This document shows, piece after piece, positions 11,490 to 22,542 of a stretch of 64,000 bases of DNA. This stretch comes from Oegoconia quadripuncta (taxonomy: Eukaryota; Arthropoda; Insecta; Lepidoptera; Autostichidae). The notes under the pieces were generated by a model. The model saw only the letters and a program-made list of their open reading frames with translations. It did no database searches and was not told the DNA's origin. Positions within the stretch are counted from its first letter, which is position 1. Each line of letters begins with the position of its first letter. Location of the stretch: assembly GCA_949316235.1 (NCBI GenBank), contig OX438755.1, positions 16,447,151 to 16,511,150 on the forward strand, in the 5' to 3' direction. A program made the position numbers and the translations under genes.

Positions 11490-11755
11490 AGACATACATA
11501 ACGTCACGATTTGTTATCCCAAATATGGTGGTCAGGGATATTCTAAACATAAGTGTGTTCCAGACGTTAAAAAAATTTATGATATATCATCCACAGCTCA
11601 CCTGCCGAATTATACAGAAATGCAACGTGACAGAGGGTGAACCCATCGGCGTTGAAACGTGCAAGTCTATGGATATTTTAGTGTAGGCCATTTTTAAGCG
11701 CCCTTTATAATTAAGCATAACTTTTTGAATGTCCTATGGCTGATATGATGATGAT
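11490..11755 (+). repeat. Dispersed repeat R2, then a LINE 3' tip
   Basis: GGTGGTCAGGGATATTCTAAAC and GTGACAGAGGGTGAACCCATC, GTTGAAACGTGCAAGTCTA are shared with 63170-63310. The end, GGCTGATATGATGATGAT, matches the 3' tip of LINE pieces at 35575 and 54420. Confidence 0.6.
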
Positions 11756-12540
11756 AATTAATGGATCTGTACTAGAAAATCCCATCCTAACATAATTTCT
11801 AACATATCACTGTATTGCCATATAGAAATGATGGCGCTGGACTCGATTTTATTTCTAACGAATTACAAATTGAAAATTATACTAAAAATATTTATTTATA
11901 TGTCTTTAGAAATGCTACTGTTTCATATTTATTTATTTATTTATTTATTTATAGTTTATTGTTCACTAATCATAAAAACAGTACAGCAATTATATATGTG
12001 TTATTACACATAATAAAACGTTTTACATTTACATAATTACAAAAAGTGTATCGCTTCGAGCTCTCGGATATACGGCATTGTGCCTAGCACGCTAGACGCG
12101 TTGCCACGGTGTACTGTCACTGAGTATATTTTTACAAGATTAAAAAATATATATAAATAGAAATATTTTAAACTTATCTTCAGGTCGGGCCTGAGAAACT
12201 AATTGTGACATTAGCAGTCATTCTATGTACGCGACTAATTTTGAAATAAGTGTAGGTACAATTCTAACATTAGACTGAAAACGTTCCATTACCTCAATTT
12301 GATGATTTCCAACAGCTATATAATTTCTAAAGTCATTATCAACGTCGGGATACATTAGCCTACACTATACACAGCGCTTTTCTTTTATCTCGCCTAGCTC
12401 TGCATTATTCGGAATATTTTAAAATCAAATGGTCGATTAACACTTGGTGGTTCAGTCAGGCTAATGGTATTCCCGCTCGTTATTGGGTTGTAAACAGTTG
12501 AAAGCATATGTAGCGCTATTGATATTGGGGGTGGAAAGTC
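11756..12540. other. AT-rich spacer
   Basis: A (TTTA)n run sits at 11928-11952. The overlapping 61- and 73-codon frames here arise from it. Nothing else recognised. Confidence 0.45.
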
Positions 12541-12720
12541 TGTACTCTGCAGGGTACAAACGGATGGTCGGTCCACTTGGAACAATCCTATCCAGATCCC
12601 TTTGCGGAGCATAGGTTACTGCGACCTTGGTTCAGTCCGTCGACTAAATCTTGCAGACCTTTATAATCTCTTCGTATTTCAGAAATTGTAGTTATTATGT
12701 AACATTAACTTTCAGATTTA
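12541..12720. repeat. Dispersed repeat R6, copy 1
   Basis: GGATGGTCGGTCCACTTGG, CCCTTTGCGGAGCATAGGTTACTG, TTGCAGACCTTTATAA and TCTTCGTATTTCAGA are repeated in order at 19255-19405. Class unknown, probably a LINE body fragment. Confidence 0.6.
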
Positions 12721-14440
12721 ATCAGGTGGTGACGCGTTTCAGTTTACCAGGTGATGAATTCTTTTATCTATTTCAGTTGGCAAACATGAATACAGATCCA
12801 AGGGTGAGAGCACTTCTGTTTGCACAGATCAAAATTGAGTTTATATTGGTTACTAAAACCGATAACTTAATTTTCGTCCACACCCGTAGGAAGGGATATG
12901 TTGATCTTATTCGTATTCGTAACTAGAAACTTTGGGTGAGTTGTTATAATTAGCTGAGTTTTCTTGTAGGACTCTTGAAGAATATCGAGTAGGACATAGG
13001 TTACTTTTTCTCCAGGAGAAAGAAAAATCCACAGTCCGAACCTAAAACTTTTAACACCTACGACTCCTTGAAAGCAACGAGTCTTAGGAAACTTTACAAG
13101 CCTTCAGGTCGTAACAGAGCTATTAATTTCTTTATACATAGGACTTATCAAGTTTTAATTAATTTTATTCAAAACCTTATAGCAATTTTGTGTTGTTTAG
13201 AACTTTGAATTTGACGGTATCCGCTCAGTGGACCTAATAACTTTCAAGATTATATTTGAAGATGAATTCTGATGAAATTGACTGTTGTGAGTTTGAGTTT
13301 ACGCTTACTCGTGTTTGGAATAATTGGTCTTTTCATTACTTCTAACAGATGATCGAGTATTGAAGATTTAATATATCATATAAATAATTTGATTTAATAT
13401 ATCATAAAAAGAAGCATATCATCAAAATGCAGAATATACAAATAACACAAAACTAAAAAAGTTGGAGAAAACCAATGAACCCAAAGACTCCAAAACAAGA
13501 TTTAGCTCCGAAATCTTAGCAAGGTAGAAAACGTGTTCATCATGATAATACCAAGAATGCTGGCAGCATTACCTCGTTGAATAGCAATACTGCTGCGTTT
13601 GCAAACGTAAGCGCTCTATCACCGCTGGATACCTCAACAAGGCTGTAATCAGGCTATACCTATTCTAAAGTAGTGCGGGAGCATTCACTTCTAATTAACA
13701 TTCAGCAATATTCAAACGGTGATGGATGTGTCATAAATGACGGTCAAGCGTTACAAAAGTCACATCAGCACGAACTTTCACGGGTTGGAAGTTGAAAAAA
13801 TTACCAATCATATGAAATTTTGTGTTTGATGGAACTGCCCGCTCGCGTTGGTTGTTAAGTATCGAATGCTCGCGAATGAATGATTCCAACGAACCATTAT
13901 TGACCACAGTTGGTAGTTGGTTGTACGTTTACAGTGGTCGATCTTCTGCTCTAATCAGGGTTGATGAGAATCTCTCTTTCTTATAATACGGAAGGTGCTC
14001 AAATCCTCATCCACAAAAATCTATTTCAAAGAAACCTGATCCCCATCATCAACTAATCATCCGCATCCTCAACTTGTCCTTCCTAAATTTCTTCTTCAAC
14101 CCTATCTCAAAAGGCAAATTTCTATGATTGCCCACCGATCGAGACTCGACGCATCTCGCCGTTCACCTTTACCATTGCGATGCATCATGCAGTCGGATCG
14201 TACTTTCTAAACGAACAAAAGCTAATTTCAAAACTATCATAACTCAGAAAGTACAGTTGGTGTCACACGAAGTGACCAGTTCGTTATTTTTGTTGAATTG
14301 TTCATACGCGAAAGTATAGGTGATTATTTTATAACTGAAGTTCTGTACAAACCAATATATATTCTCGAAAATTTAAATTTCAATCAACCTTTCTGACTGC
14401 TCGGCATGTTGATCAAGTAAGGGCTGCGATAACTTACACA
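12721..14440. other. Spacer, nothing recognised
   Basis: No frame with family resemblance. Some stretches (13540-14320) are less AT-rich than the surroundings, but no splice-flanked coding block could be made out. Confidence 0.4.
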
Positions 14441-14448
14441 TGCTTGAT

Positions 14449-14520
14449 TTCTATAAATAGCATATGGATCGAAGAACAAACAAGACCAGAGACTACAGAC
14501 AGTCGAGGGAGGCTTTACCA
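14449..14520 (+). promoter_or_regulatory. Orphan TATA-box promoter-like sequence
   Basis: TTTCTATAAATAGCATATGG is a strong TATA element in a setting (ACAAGACCAGAGACTACAGACAGT about 30 bp on) that resembles insect TATA promoters. No coding sequence follows before the SINE-A at 14628. It may be a relic or chance. Confidence 0.25.
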
Positions 14521-14627
14521 CTTACCGTGCAGCTAATAACGTGCTGATTTTCGAGCCTGAGTAGACGTGATCTGCTGTGAGTCCTAGTAAGAAGCTTAAC
14601 TAGTCACTGTCTACTGAGCGGGTACTT

Positions 14628-14856
14628 TATTTTTTTTTATGCATGACCAGGTAACCCCAACACATTTGGGGGACTGCCTACCTTATCTCTGACAACCTGA
14701 ACACAACATTGCTGCTTGGTGGCAGATTTAGATAAGATGGTGGTAGCTAGCCAGGCGGACATTTTAAAATGCACTACCACCAACCAAACCGAGTACTTAA
14801 ACATGTACCCCGCTGGGGATCGAACTCGCGACCTCCGAATCGTAAATCCAATGTAC
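14628..14856 (-). mobile_element. SINE-A with internal deletion
   Basis: Runs from TTTTTTTATGCATGACCAGG straight into GTAACCCCAACACATTTGGG, missing about 75 bp, and ends in the B box and TCCGAATCGTAAATCCAATG. The extreme tRNA-like 5' end is absent. Confidence 0.85.
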
Positions 14857-16064
14857 TTTAATAATATATATAGTACCTACAACCCACTATGCAGAGGATG
14901 AATGAAGGTTGATAATACGGTCACTCACGTAGTCCTGGAATAAGTTGGGGAGACAAACCAACGGGTATAAGTCCTTGGCACATCCATGTAACCAGGGTTT
15001 GGCAAAAATACATATATCCACATTCCATTTGGACTTTGTAGTCCAAATGCTTGTGCAAAGCACAATTTTTTAAACATTCGTATCTCACTAACGATTTTGA
15101 CAGATGCTTGAAATTCGATCACCACGTCTGTCAAATGAACATCGTAATGCGATAAGAATTTTCATTTCAGGTCGGTTTGAAATTGGATAACAACGAGAAT
15201 TGTGTTAAACATGAGGCATTGACGCGGTCGGCCCTCAGAAATCCACGATAATATAAAAGCCTCTCTCATGCGACATAAAATTTGCATTTGCTGCTTATTG
15301 TCACCGATGGCAGATTTTTTAGAAACTCCACAGTCACACCAATGCCGCTGCTACTCATAACAATAAGAACAATTTATTATCAACGCCACACAATACGCCA
15401 ACATGATACATAAACAAAGAAATGGTAAATTATAGCGAAATAAAAAGTACAAATTATAAATAAAATGCGCTAGCACTCGGCTCATGCTCCGAAGAATTAA
15501 AGCGCTGATTTTCAGTGCTCCCAAATGCCTAGTGACACATGGACGCTACATCAGTATAATAATAAGCAAGCAGTATATAATAATAAATAATTATAGTCTG
15601 TAGTTAGTGCATGTATAGTCTAGTGTAAATATATATTTAAAAAAATTACATAAAAAGTATTATAGATAAATACGTCAGAATATGAATATTTGTGAATCTG
15701 TGAATGTGTATCATTATCATCAGCTTGTAAACATCTCACTGCAGGGATATAGGGCTTCCCTCGTATATGTATATCGCAACCACGTTGGAGACTTCACATG
15801 CCATACACTAGTATAATGTAAGTAATCAAGAATCTCCTTCAAGCCCGTCTGCCGACGGTTGCCACCGGTGACAGACGTACCTAAAAACGTATATACACCC
15901 ACAATGTGTACAAAAACAATTACCTATTCTATTACTACTTAACTATCACTCTTTGCTGTTAGGTTCACGACCGTTTATAATCAGATTTTAGGCCCGCGGG
16001 AAGAGATGGGTAAATCCTGCTCCACTCTGACTGAAATCACCCAGCTATTTACTTCTCAAACACT
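14857..16064. other. Spacer, nothing recognised
   Basis: A TATAAAAG at 15252 is not followed by a plausible gene. AT-rich at 15350-15720. No shared repeats seen. Confidence 0.45.
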
Positions 16065-16430
16065 GAAAATTTAGAAAACCCTCGAGGAAACAAGCGAAGA
16101 TAAATCAATCCAAATATGTTAAAATCTTCAAATGGCTTAACCGATTTCCATCAAACATGGCTCTAAGAACCTGACCCCGAGTTTAATCTTAACTATTAAA
16201 AAAAAAAATAGAAAGCCCTTGAAAGACTACTGTCGAAATACACCAAAAAGCTGTTAAATAGCTTAAATAGCTGTTAAAAAACTCCGCACTCAAATCAGAC
16301 CATGCATTACTGAGATACGTCTGGACGTATCTCAGTAATGCATGGACGACAAAGACACTCACACACAACGTCGTCAAACACATAGCATCCGACGATTTTC
16401 ATCGGGGGTTAAAAATGAAATAAGAACATT
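16065..16430 (-). repeat. Dispersed repeat R3 with internal palindrome
   Basis: Shows AATTTAGAAAACCCTCGAGG, GCTTAACCGATTTCCATCAA, CTCCGCACTCAAATCAGACC and TCAAACACATAGCATCC, ordered as in other R3 copies (28567, 30440, 35905, 61280). Includes the palindrome at 16300-16345. Confidence 0.6.
16300..16345. repeat. Perfect 22-bp inverted repeat with 2-nt spacer
   Basis: The left arm CCATGCATTACTGAGATACG+TC (16300-16321) and the right arm (16324-16345) are exact reverse complements around TG. Single arms occur at 2730 and, diverged, at 61740. Confidence 0.9.
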
Positions 16431-16699
16431 CGAAGTCAATATTTTTTGAACGTGGCGTGCTGACCGTCGCTATAGATAAACTACCTTCAATGCAATTGTG
16501 ATTACTTTGTTAGCTGCTTATAAAGTGAAGCACGGTTTGAGACTCAGTTATCGAATTGTTTTTGTAAACAGTAATGAAAGGAAAATATCAAGAGGAATTT
16601 TACAATTTATGCAACGTTTTTCTAAAGTCAAAGATAAAAATATTTTATTGAATGTAGTATACAAAAATATAACTTACTGAACGTTAACATGTTATTTTT

Positions 16700-17000
16700 T
16701 TTAATTACACCAGGTGTGTGACCGTAGGAGTCCGCTCTTTAGGGTCTGTGCTGTATAAATATTATTTTATTTTATTTATTTTATTTTATTTTATTAAGGC
16801 CAACAAACAGCTGTACAATTTATATACTTAATCTAGTTTTACAAAATGATGTGGATCATTATACAACCAGCAACGTTATCCACAGGTTACTATTTCGAAG
16901 ATATAGACAGTGGTATAAAATTGGTTTAATTTTACACTAAAACTTGAATATACCTAAGCCAAGTTTAACAATATTACCTACAGTTATTACTTATACAATA
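16700..17000. mobile_element. Probable LINE 3' ends meeting at an (ATTTT)n run
   Basis: ATTTTATTTTATTTATTTTA at 16762-16797 is flanked by TAGGAGTCCGCTCTTTAGGG to the left and AAGGCCAACAAACAGCTGTA to the right. It looks like a retroposon tail; no coding remnant supports it. Confidence 0.35.
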
Positions 17001-17190
17001 AGTGTCTAAATATAGTTAGTAGCATCACAAAATAATTTACCCTAAAAATATATTAATTAATGCTATATATTATATTTAGTACACGATGCATTTACCGTTA
17101 CTTGTTACCATACCAAAATAATATTATACTAATTTTGACAATGAAGTTATAAACCTTAATCAAGCGCGTGGTGAGGCCATTAACACTTTA

Positions 17191-17453
17191 TTATAATAAA
17201 TTATACCAGATGCAGTATAATTCTAAAAAGTTAGTCAATAATGAATCAGCAACGCCGATACGTTCAAGTTGTAATACGCTGGAAACCAAGCAATAGTAAA
17301 AATGCGAACGGTACCTTGTCCTGCCACAGCGGCAGATCCGATTCCGATAACGCATAGATATATTTTTATGAAAACGGTGACGGTGGCTCCGCAGTGATTT
17401 AGCCAACGACCCGATACGGATAGTATCATAAACATGTTACAACATTTATGCAC
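17191..17453 (-). pseudogene. Possible decayed membrane-transporter exon (very tentative)
   Basis: Two overlapping minus-strand frames together look like transmembrane sequence: MILSVSGRWLNHCGATVT then VFIKIYLCVIGIGSAAVAG in one, and VSSVLQLERIGVADSLLTNF in a shifted frame. The order vaguely recalls the MFS/SLC16 segment VGR...LxxCGLAT...LVxLLGLERLTNAFGLLLLF. If real, it is frameshifted and cut off by SINE-A at 17447. The resemblance is from memory and weak; chance hydrophobic frames in AT-rich DNA are the alternative. Confidence 0.2.
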
Positions 17454-17730
17454 AACGAGTTAGCACTTGACCTCAATCACACCTGATGTTAAGTGAAGAT
17501 GAGCCTGAAGGTGGAAGCGTACTGACCCGGAAACCCAAATATTTGGGGAACTGGCTATCTTATCCCTGACAACCGGAACACAACAATGATTTAGATAAGA
17601 TGGTGGTAGCTAGCCAGGCGGACATTTAAAATGCACTACCACCAACCAAACATGTACTCCGCTGGGGATCGATCCGCGACCTCCGAACCGTAAACCCAAT
17701 GTTGTTTACATTGAGCCACGGAGGCGGTTT
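17447..17730 (-). mobile_element. SINE-A, full tRNA-like head
   Basis: Complete 3' end, small internal deletions, and the 5' head GAGCCACGGAGGCGG. The 9-bp direct repeat ATGTTACAA at 17434-17442 and 17738-17746, a few bases outside each end, is probably the target-site duplication. Confidence 0.9.
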
Positions 17731-18055
17731 ATCTAAAATGTTACAAAGACATATTTACAGGTGTCACAAAAACCAATATAGGTTTATCCGAACACCGTAC
17801 TAATGTCATCATCGGACACTCATGCATTACATAGTGATTTCTATTATGGCTTATAATTATTTATTTATGTTGGTGTTTAAGGCCGTGGAACGGATATGAA
17901 TTGAAATGAGTCTATCAATTTACGTTTTATGTAACCGGTGATCCATCGTTTGGGAATCGGAGGGCACTGGCGATTCAATGCAACATGCTAAGCCTGGCAC
18001 AAAGATTATTGCAACTTTTATTTGTTAATATTGTTGCTTCAACGTTTCCACTATT
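17731..18055. other. Spacer, nothing recognised
   Basis: No frame or shared repeat. Confidence 0.5.
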
Positions 18056-18260
18056 GGGGTACACACAGACTCCTCTCACTGGGAAGGGTGTGGGCCATAA
18101 TCCATTACCCTGTCCCAGTGCGGATTGATGAATTTTTGTCAGACTAATGGCCACCTGACAGCCAGTCTTTTCAAGTCTTTGTAAGCCAACATGCTTAAAC
18201 GATTACCAATGTCAGCACCGACTATTTAACGTACCCTCCGAAGGACTGACTTGGGTAAAC
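18056..18260 (+). repeat. Dispersed repeat R7, copy 1 (LINE-like)
   Basis: CTCCTCTCACTGGGAAGGGT, GTGGGCCATAATCCATTACC, CCAGTGCGGATTGATGAAT and CGACTATTTAACGTACCCTCC recur in order at 60690-60850. Confidence 0.65.
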
Positions 18261-18634
18261 GAAAGCGAATATACTGTGCCACAAGTGCTTTATATGTTCA
18301 CATACGTTACCTTAATATTAAATTCACAATAGTTTGAGGAATTTAGTCCTGGATATATTATTTTAGTGGTATCTGCATTACGGATTTAGTGACATCAGCC
18401 CCGGTAACGTTACTGCGTACCAGGAATTGTAAGTTGCATAATAACGAGAAATTATCATGCATAATATTACTTGATACTATTCTCAAAATCGCGTAATGCG
18501 CGTGGGCAGTCTCGAGTTGCCACCAAAAACATAATAATATGACAAACTACAATTTTCCCTTTTTATGTATTACGGTTACAAACAACCTTATTTATTCCAT
18601 ATTGGCTTTCTGTCCGCAACTTGAACCGCGTGCA

Positions 18635-19085
18635 ATTACTTTATTGCGATCTCTTATCTTGCTTTGTGTTTTATCTTGTGTCTTATTTTATATCTTGTGT
18701 ATTGTTTTATGCCATGTTTTGTGTCGTGTGAAGACACGAAGATCCTAAACAGGACATAAAAGAAGACACAAGATAAGAGATCGCGATAAAGTAATTCATA
18801 GGCTACTTTAACATAAGATTTAAGAGAAGTCTTGTGTCTCCTTTTATGTCCTATTTAGGATCGTATCTTGTCTCATATCAAGACACAAATGTTATGTCTT
18901 GTGTATTACTTTATACCATGTCTTGTGCCGTATCTTCTCGTATATCTTATATTAAGTAACCTTTGTCTTATGGATTACTTTATCGCGATCTCGTATCTTA
19001 TGTTGTATTTTGTGTCTTGTCTTGTCTCTTATGTTGTGTCATGTCAAGACACAAATGTGTATTGTTTTGTGACGTATCTTGTGTA
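18635..19085. repeat. TCTTGTGTCTTATG-rich foldback region with three related arms
   Basis: Low-complexity DNA built from variants of CTTGTGTCTTAT and its complement. The arm at 18741-18772 pairs with 18831-18862 (30 of 32 bases), and 18771-18795 pairs with both 18635-18659 and 18974-18998 (24 of 25 each, centre ATCGCGAT). The two short frames of 69 and 76 codons within are by-products. Confidence 0.85.
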
Positions 19086-19195
19086 GTGTTAAGACATAGG
19101 GTGCATGTCTCTGCCAAATTTCAATACAATCGGTTCAGAAGTTTAACGGTGGCAATGAACCAACGACAGACAGAGTTACTTTCGCATATATAATA
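19085..19195 (-). mobile_element. Family H (Helitron/Lep1-like) end fragment
   Basis: CTGCCAAATTTCAATACAAT, CGGTTCAGAAGTTTAACGG and CAGACAGAGTTACTTTCGCA then TATATAATATT, the usual terminal order of this repeat type. Confidence 0.5.
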
Positions 19196-19254
19196 TTGTT
19201 ATGTGAGACACATGTTTGGTCTGCACTTGGTATTAGGGAAGGGACGTCTGCAGG

Positions 19255-19410
19255 CTACAGATGGATGGTCGGTTCACTTGTGGATGCCACCCAATTCGCT
19301 TTGCGGAACATTGGTTACTGTGAGCCTGAATCATTCCGTCCACTATATCTTCTGATCTTCTTGCAGAACTTTATAAAGTCTTCGTATTTCAGATATTGGA
19401 GTTATTTCCC
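19255..19410. repeat. Dispersed repeat R6, copy 2
   Basis: GATGGATGGTCGGTTCACTTG, TTTGCGGAACATTGGTTACTG and CTTCGTATTTCAGATATTG, in the same order as 12541-12720. Confidence 0.6.
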
Positions 19411-19554
19411 ATGTTAGTCTGGAATAGACCACAATCAGCCAGGAAATGTTGACTGGTCTCTTTATTTCCACACTCCGTGCTTAGTAGTGATTTAATCTAC
19501 TGTGAAGTGTGATAATGCTCACCAGATATCTCTACCTAAGTTTATGGGATACAT

Positions 19555-19700
19555 TTGCAGTTTGTCCTGTTGGTGTTATACAGCCCGAAAAGAATTACGT
19601 TTTGGTGTAGCGGGTGTCCATGGGCGGCGGTGATTGCTTTCCATCAGGTGACCCGTATGCTCGCTTGCCGCCCTCTCATATATATATAAAAAAAAATACT
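19555..19700 (+). mobile_element. LINE 3' end (CCATCAGGTGACCC tail type)
   Basis: GCGGGTGTCCATGGGCGGCG, TTTCCATCAGGTGACCCGTA and CTCGCTTGCCGCCCTCTCAT followed by TATATATAAAAAAAAA. This is the 3' UTR form of a common lepidopteran LINE. Confidence 0.6.
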
Positions 19701-19762
19701 TTTTTTTTTAATGATTGTGTGGATTCGCGTTTGACCACAATCGCACCTGATGGAAAGTACTA
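19701..19762 (-). mobile_element. LINE-3 3' tip
   Basis: TTTTTTTTAATGATTGTGTGG, ATTCGCGTTTGACCACAATC and GCACCTGATGGAAAGT match the inverted LINE-3 end at 55476. It lies tail to tail with the previous element. Confidence 0.55.
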
Positions 19763-20167
19763 ATAATAAACGGATATACTACTACTACCACTAATACTAA
19801 TCAGAATACTATCCTAAAACAGTCTATAACTTTTTCTTAATGCATGCAACCATTATGAGAGGTGTGAAGGTCAAGTAAGAACCGAGAACTAAAACACTTT
19901 TTTGGACCTCGCAGGTGATAAAATTTTATTGGTGACTCGATAGAAACCACCGTTTACGGTATCGATGTACCACTATCATATTACACAATCTAATCTGCAA
20001 CCTCTGACATTCCTCCATATTTACATACGTTTTATATACATAAACACATGTGCTAATAATTTTATGAAATAGGTGCACATTAACAAATTAGTAAACAACT
20101 AACCATTACGAAATTTGAAGAACGCTAACCTCTTCATGTAGAGAAAGAGATAATGTTAGTCAGACTT

Positions 20168-20268
20168 TTTAAAATAATAAAATATTTCGGACACACACCA
20201 ATTATCCAGAGTTCTAAACTAAGCAAAGCTTGTACTATGGATACTAGATAACGGACTAACACAAGTGA
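20168..20268 (-). mobile_element. SINE-B-related fragment
   Basis: ACACACCAATTATCCAGAGTT, CTAAACTAAGCAAAGCTTGT and ACTATGGATACTAGATAACGG match the inverted copy at 53340-53410. Confidence 0.6.
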
Positions 20269-20339
20269 CACCATCCAGTGAGATGGAAAGTGTCCCTGCG
20301 TAGTTTTTTCCTTTTTACTGCTAGGGATATCTACCTAAC

Positions 20340-20412
20340 GGATTCTATATTTATATCATCATCATCATATCAGCCGAAAGACGACCACTGCTGGACAAAG
20401 GCCAGCCTATAT
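20340..20412 (-). mobile_element. LINE 3' tip (ATCAGCC..CACTGCTGGACA type)
   Basis: TCATCATCATCATATCAGCC and GACCACTGCTGGACAAAGGCC: the inverted 3' end of the LINE type also seen at 56930 and 35575. (CAT)n is the tail. Confidence 0.6.
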
Positions 20413-20415
20413 TTA

Positions 20416-20633
20416 TATTATGGGAAGCACATGAAAAGAGCTCTGTTCAATTTTTTTTATTATGTGATTTAGCTCAGAAAGTAAAAAATATTTCATGTGG
20501 GACCTTGAAATAATATTCCATTTTCCAAATAAAAAACAAATTTGGATATAGCTTTGAAAATCGCAGGAATTGGTACATATGATTAACGAAGAAAAAAAAC
20601 TCCAAGTTCAAAAGCCAATATTTGTAAAATTCT
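20416..20633 (+). mobile_element. Mariner-like MITE family M3, internal fragment
   Basis: ATTATGGGAAGCACATGAAA, GAGCTCTGTTCAATTTTTTT, CCTTGAAATAATATTCCATTT and AATCGCAGGAATTGGTACAT are shared with 54870-55060 and, inverted, 58400-58585. Both terminal inverted repeats are missing. Confidence 0.75.
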
Positions 20634-21165
20634 TGTAAATAAATAAAGTATCTTTGCACATACACACAGCGCTATCTAGTTCCACACTAAGCAACTAGGC
20701 TTGTATTTTTTATTTTATATTTTATATTATAGACCGTTTGTATGTAGATGTATAACCGCCTCCGTGGTTCAATGTAAACAACATAGGGTTGTTTACATTC
20801 AGCTGTGTATCCAGCGGGGTACATGTTTAGTAGGTACTCGGTTTGGTTGGTGGTAGGGCATTTTATATATTCGCCTGGTTAGCTACTATGTTATCTAAAT
20901 CTGCCGCCAAACAGCATTGTTAATAGCATTGTTGTGTTCCGGTTGTCAGAGATAAGATAGCCAGTTCCGCAAATATTTGGGTTTTCGGGATCAGTACGCT
21001 TCCACCTTCGGCCTCATCTTCACTTAACATCAGATGTGATTGAGGTCAAGTGCTAACCCGTTATGCATAAAAATAATATATACAAATTTTTTTTTTTTTG
21101 TAAATAAATACATATATAAATGAAATACATCCATAACTCGGGAACACACGTCTGTAAGGATCGGT
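20634..21165 (-). mobile_element. SINE-B interrupted by SINE-A
   Basis: The SINE-B 3' half (AGCGCTATCTAGTTCCACAC, TAAGCAACTAGGCTTGT) ends at 20753 where SINE-A begins, and resumes after 21073 with TGTAAATAAATACATATATA and CATCCATAACTCGGGAACAC. SINE-A is therefore the younger insertion. Confidence 0.8.
20754..21073 (+). mobile_element. SINE-A inserted in SINE-B
   Basis: Head AACCGCCTCCGTGGTTCAATG is present, but the B-box segment is deleted (TCAGCTGTGTATCCAGCGGGG), so this copy is probably unable to transcribe itself. The 3' end CCCGTTATGCATAAAAA is complete. Confidence 0.88.
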
Positions 21166-22540
21166 AAAGACGACCCAAGGAATACGGTAAAAACTTCAGC
21201 CCCAAGAAGGAAACGGCAATACCCAGCGAGGTGGTCTACACTGTACTAAATTGACCGCAGGAAGCAGTAGTGCCCGGATTCCTTTTCGGAGACTGTCAGC
21301 AATCTTGCAATTTCCGAAGAATTTGAGCATTGCTGTAATAATGATGAATACTGAGGCATAAGAGTGATTAAATCCCAAGCACTGTTATAGATACTTATGT
21401 AATATCCATTGAATAAGCTTTGTAGTAGGTATCCTACTTTGGGACTCGATATTAGGTGTCTATTTATTTATTTTATGTATGAGAGCATGCAAAGGAATAA
21501 AGCAATTAACATCATTTTGCATAATGGCTTCAGTTAGAGAGTAATTTAGGAATCGATCGAAACGATTCACTGTCCGTGAATAGGTTACATCTTTACTTGT
21601 GATCCAGTGGAGTTATTTAGTAAGAGCAGATGCAGTGTTAAAAAACTTTCGCTTTTATAATGAGTAGATATCCCGAAGCAATGGCGTAGATACGTGTCTG
21701 GCATAGAAGAAATCATTTCACGTTATATGCTTTGGCGCGAATGCTATACTGCTGGCCGAAAATCATTTCAACCAGATTAGCACAACCCAGAAATCACGGG
21801 TGTGACTTTGGACGCTTATCGAGAGGTCCCCTTGCCCATGAACATGTCGTCAGACACATTTCTGTTTTCATTTTTATGTATCATCGGTACAAACTATCGT
21901 ACCTGGGCGTAGTGGGGCTTCATTGTCTCCACAAGTTTCATCACAAAACATGACGCATTTGTTCTCTTGACACTATGCCCCTCCATTTGCATCAAATACT
22001 GCTTTTGCGTAGATTCAGACAACGATATAATATAATTAGATACGAAGAAGAAGACTATCAGACAGTGCCTTAAAGAGGTCCAAGAAACACTATCCCCATC
22101 TTCGTTAGAAGCACACATTTTTTAAGTGGGTTAGTGCATCAACATTTTTGAAACAGGACCCTTTTATTTGGAATATGATAGAATCTATTTAGGTTCTGTT
22201 CATGTAAGAATTTATACAGTCAACTCAACTTGTGGTCAACCGAAAATGTAATATCTCTTCAGCGTGAATATTTTCGAACGATGTGGTAAATAATCTCCGG
22301 AATGGGACCTATTCTAATGAACTAGCGTGATGTAATAAAATTGATCAAGCTATAAACAACGTAATATGCCGCTGCTTTGCATAAATAAAATGCGAACTTT
22401 GATCTAAACTCAATTTTTTTAATAAGATCTGCTATTGATAGGTCAAAAGATGTTTTATCTTTCCTGGGAAGGGAGTGAGCCCTATATTTATATCAATTTC
22501 TTATCTTTCTAAAGAAGTTGAAGCAAAAGCAGTCTTCACG
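21166..22540. other. Spacer, nothing recognised
   Basis: Frames of 60-74 codons between 21196 and 22118 show no family features. No shared repeats. Confidence 0.4.
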
Positions 22541-22542
22541 CG

